This document shows, one piece after another, positions 29,710-32,266 of a DNA stretch of 32,266 bases. The notes beneath the pieces are model-generated. The model worked only from the letters and a program-made list of their open reading frames with translations. It had not been told where the DNA came from and searched no databases. The translations under genes were made by a program, and so were the position numbers. Position 1 is the first letter of the stretch. Each line of letters begins with the position of its first letter. This stretch comes from Rhodobiaceae bacterium (GTDB taxonomy: Bacteria > Pseudomonadota > Alphaproteobacteria > Puniceispirillales > Puniceispirillaceae): assembly GCA_018624035.1 (NCBI GenBank), contig JAAZUU010000017.1, positions 1-32,266 of the forward strand, read 5' to 3'.

Positions 29710-31737
29710 ATGAGCCTGATGCAGGTTCAGTCATTCGTCGCCGGCAATTGGGTGACACCGCAGGACGGCCTGGCACCGCTTCACAACGCCTTCACCGGCG
29801 AGGTGATCGGTCATGCCGGCACCGGCGCGCCTGATGTGATGGCGATGTACAAGCATGCGCTGGCGCATGGTGGACCGGCGCTGCGCGCGATGAGTTTTCA
29901 TGACCGGGCGCGGATGCTGAAGGCGCTGGCGCAATATCTGTCAGATCGCAAGGCCGAGCTGTATGAGCTTTCCTATCTCACCGGCGCGACAAGATCCGAC
30001 AGCTGGATCGACATCGATGGCGGAATCGGCACGATGTTTGTCTTCGCCTCCAAGGGTCGGCGCGAGATGCCGGATTCGCATGTCTATCTCGATGGCGATG
30101 TCGAGATGCTGTCGCGTGGCGGCAGTTTTGTCGGCCAGCATGTCTGCACGCCGCTGCAGGGCGTCGCCATCCATATCAACGCCTTCAATTTTCCGGTCTG
30201 GGGGATGCTGGAAAAGCTTGCCCCGACCCTGCTTGCCGGCATGCCGGCGATCGTCAAACCGGCCACCGTGACAGGCTATCTTGCCGAAGCGGCCTTTCGC
30301 ATGATCCTCGAATCGGGCTGTCTTCCCGAGGGCGCGGTGCAGTTCGTCTCGGGCAGGCTTGGCCCGCTTCTGGACCGGCTTGGCCCGCAGGATGCGGTCA
30401 GCTTCACCGGCTCGGCCGATACCGCGCTGGCGCTTCGCGGCACGCCGAACCTTCTTCGCAACTCGGTCCGGTTCGCGGCCGAACAGGACAGTCTGAATGC
30501 CACCATCCTTGGCGTCGATGTCGCGGTCGGCGACCCGGAATTCGATCTGTTCGTGAAGGAGGCGGTGACCGAGATCACCGCCAAGGCCGGCCAGAAATGC
30601 ACTGCCGTTCGCCGGATTCTGGTGCCGGAACAGCTTCGCGGCCCGATCGCCGAGGCGCTGGCGGCGCGGCTTGGCGAGGTGAGGCTTGGCGATCCGCGTC
30701 TGAAGGAAGTCGGCATGGGCGCGCTGGCCGGTGCCGGCCAGAAGCAGGATGTTCTTGGTGCCTGCGCGCTGTTCGCCGACGAGGCGCGCCGCATCATCGG
30801 CGACGAGGTCCCGCATCTGACAGGCGAGAATCTGCAGGGTGGCGCCTGGGTCGCGCCGACGATCTTTGACTGCGCCGATCCCGACGCCGCGGTCCATCTT
30901 CACGAACGGGAGGCTTTCGGGCCGGTGGCCTGTCTGATGCCCTACCGCGATGCCGACCATGCGGCGGTGCTTGCCAATCGCGGCGGCGGCGCGCTTGTCA
31001 CCTCGGTGATAACCCGGGATGTCGCGCTGGCGCACCGGTTCGTGGCTGCCAGTGCCAGCCATCATGGCAGACTCTATTTCAACAACCGCGACTCGATGGC
31101 CGAGGCCACCGGCCATGGCGCGCCGCTGCCACATTTGGTGCATGGCGGGCCGGGCCGGGCCGGCGGCAGCGAGGAACTTGGCGGCATTCGCGCGGTCAAG
31201 CATTACATGCAGCGCACCGCCCTGCAGGGCCCGCCGTCCCTGTTGTCGGCGGCTGGTGAAACCTGGCTTGCCGGCAGCCCGACGCATGAGGGACCGGCGC
31301 ACCCGTTTCGTCGCCGATTCGGCGATCTGGCAGTCGGCGAGACGCTGGTCACCCGGCCGCGTCGGATCACCGCCGAGGATATCGCGCATTTCGCCGATTT
31401 CACCGGCGACCGGTTCTATGCCCACACCGATGCCGAGGCGGCGGCCGACAACCCGTTCTTCCCGGGGATTGTCGCGCATGGCTATCTTCTTCTCAGCTTT
31501 GCCGCCGGCATGTTTGTCGACCCGGCGCCGGGTCCGGTGCTTGCCAATACCGGGCTGAACGGGCTGAGCTTCGAGAAGCCGGTGACCCCCGACACCGACA
31601 TCACCGTCCATCTGACGGTCAAACGCAAGACCAGACGCACCGACGACTATGGCGAGGTGCGCTGGCATGTTGAACTTCGCGACCATGAGGATGATCTCGT
31701 GGCGCGCTATGAGCTGCTGACCATGGTCGCCATTTAA
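29710..31737 (+). CDS. paaZ: Bifunctional oxepin-CoA hydrolase / 3-oxo-5,6-dehydrosuberyl-CoA semialdehyde dehydrogenase
   Basis: 675 aa, as for known PaaZ fusion proteins. The N-terminal aldehyde dehydrogenase domain (about 1-520) has Glu258 in FAAEQDSLN and the nucleophile Cys297 in AGQKCTAVRR. The C-terminal MaoC-like hydratase domain (about 530-675) has the D-x4-H pair Asp567 and His572 in GDRFYAHTD, then FPGIVAHGYLLLSFAAG. The hydratase domain opens the oxepin-CoA ring and the dehydrogenase oxidises the reactive aldehyde. Both sites are intact. It is divergent from paaG and 27 bp upstream of paaA. Confidence 0.97.
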   Translation: MSLMQVQSFVAGNWVTPQDGLAPLHNAFTGEVIGHAGTGAPDVMAMYKHALAHGGPALRAMSFHDRARMLKALAQYLSDRKAELYELSYLTGATRSDSWIDIDGGIGTMFVFASKGRREMPDSHVYLDGDVEMLSRGGSFVGQHVCTPLQGVAIHINAFNFPVWGMLEKLAPTLLAGMPAIVKPATVTGYLAEAAFRMILESGCLPEGAVQFVSGRLGPLLDRLGPQDAVSFTGSADTALALRGTPNLLRNSVRFAAEQDSLNATILGVDVAVGDPEFDLFVKEAVTEITAKAGQKCTAVRRILVPEQLRGPIAEALAARLGEVRLGDPRLKEVGMGALAGAGQKQDVLGACALFADEARRIIGDEVPHLTGENLQGGAWVAPTIFDCADPDAAVHLHEREAFGPVACLMPYRDADHAAVLANRGGGALVTSVITRDVALAHRFVAASASHHGRLYFNNRDSMAEATGHGAPLPHLVHGGPGRAGGSEELGGIRAVKHYMQRTALQGPPSLLSAAGETWLAGSPTHEGPAHPFRRRFGDLAVGETLVTRPRRITAEDIAHFADFTGDRFYAHTDAEAAADNPFFPGIVAHGYLLLSFAAGMFVDPAPGPVLANTGLNGLSFEKPVTPDTDITVHLTVKRKTRRTDDYGEVRWHVELRDHEDDLVARYELLTMVAI

Positions 31738-31764
31738 GGGTGGCGATCTGAACGGAAAGGACCA

Positions 31765-32266
31765 ATGGCCATGTATTCGCAAGGACTGATCGGCGCCGAC
31801 GGGCGCACTGTCGAGGATGAGGAGTTTCTCGCCCGTTTCCAGGCGCGGATCGATGACGAGCAGAAGATCGAGCCGAATGATGCGATGCCGGAAGGCTATC
31901 GCCGCACCCTTGTCAGGCAGATCGGCCAGCACGCGCATTCCGAGATTGTCGGCATGCTTCCTGAAGGCAACTGGATCACCCGCGCACCATCGCTTCGTCG
32001 CAAGGCCTCGCTTCTTGCCAAGGTCCAGGATGAGGGCGGGCATGGTCTCTATCTCTATTCCGCCGCCGAGACGCTTGGCGTCAGCCGCGAGCAGATGACC
32101 GAGGAGCTGCTCGACGGGACGGCGAAATATTCCTCGATCTTCAACTATCCGACCTTGCGCTGGGCCGATATCGGCACCATCGGCTGGCTTGTCGACGGCG
32201 CCGCCATCATGAATCAGATCCCGCTCTGCCGGTGTTCATATGGCCCCTATGCGCGGGCGATGATCC
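31765..32266 (+). CDS. paaA: Phenylacetyl-CoA epoxidase catalytic subunit PaaA, N-terminal part
   Basis: The gene runs off the end of the window after 167 full codons. PaaA is the di-iron catalytic subunit of the PaaABCE epoxidase that forms ring-1,2-epoxyphenylacetyl-CoA. Strong family stretches are [72 protein letters not shown] and [12 protein letters not shown], with DE-x2-H and E-H type metal ligands in the first helices. ATG 31765 follows AAAGGA closely; ATG 31771 is an alternative. paaB, paaC and paaE are expected to follow beyond the window. Confidence 0.97.
   Translation, partial: MAMYSQGLIGADGRTVEDEEFLARFQARIDDEQKIEPNDAMPEGYRRTLVRQIGQHAHSEIVGMLPEGNWITRAPSLRRKASLLAKVQDEGGHGLYLYSAAETLGVSREQMTEELLDGTAKYSSIFNYPTLRWADIGTIGWLVDGAAIMNQIPLCRCSYGPYARAMI

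Noticed and set aside
29941-32043. 700-codon minus-strand frame opposite paaZ and paaA
   Set aside because: The plus strand has paaZ and paaA with all catalytic residues; the opposite frame is low-complexity Arg/His-rich sequence without motifs.

Overview
The window is GC-rich, almost fully coding DNA with strongly G/C-biased third codon positions. Gene content (cytochrome c-linked urate oxidase, TRAP transporter, aerobic phenylacetate genes with a TetR regulator, methylmalonate-semialdehyde dehydrogenase) suggests a heterotrophic, probably marine alphaproteobacterium. This placement is inferred from gene families only; there is no rRNA or other marker gene. I saw no tRNA, rRNA, CRISPR array, insertion sequence or phage gene, and no gene-free stretch exceeds about 280 bases.

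Region 1 (1-2147): the 3' end of mmsA, a terminator hairpin, and a convergent FAD-linked 2-hydroxyacid dehydrogenase. Region 2 (2285-10840): purine catabolism. uraD is divergent from a tight operon uraH-xdhA-xdhB-xdhC-puuD-puuE-allA. It takes hypoxanthine/xanthine to urate, oxidises urate with a membrane cytochrome c enzyme, and runs on through allantoin and ureidoglycolate to glyoxylate. The allantoate-to-ureidoglycolate step is not in the window. Region 3 (10979-17277): an EamA transporter, an 8-oxoguanine deaminase (another source of urate), a minus-strand paaI-paaK-tetR unit, a second hotdog thioesterase, and a kynurenine-formamidase-like hydrolase.

Region 4 (17375-27300) is the least conventional part. 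A TRAP transporter is split across a divergent promoter region (dctP leftward; cupin, flavin monooxygenase, dctQ and dctM rightward). It converges on a leftward five-gene operon with nearly zero spacing: a stand-alone Lrp/AsnC ligand-binding (RAM) domain, a NicX-like dihydroxypyridine dioxygenase, a NicD-like alpha/beta hydrolase, an acyl-CoA dehydrogenase-fold flavoprotein without the usual catalytic glutamate, and an acyl-CoA synthetase. Together these look like uptake, hydroxylation, ring cleavage and CoA-dependent processing of an unknown N-heteroaromatic acid. That pathway is inference.

Region 5 (27408-32266): cytochrome P450 and paaG leftward, divergent from paaZ and the start of paaA. 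Near-identical 14-bp operator-like sites lie in the paaI and paaG/paaZ control regions 14 kb apart, suggesting that the TetR protein encoded behind paaK controls both. A recurring minor feature is short tandem duplications with a period of 12-15 bp in leaders and intergenic gaps.
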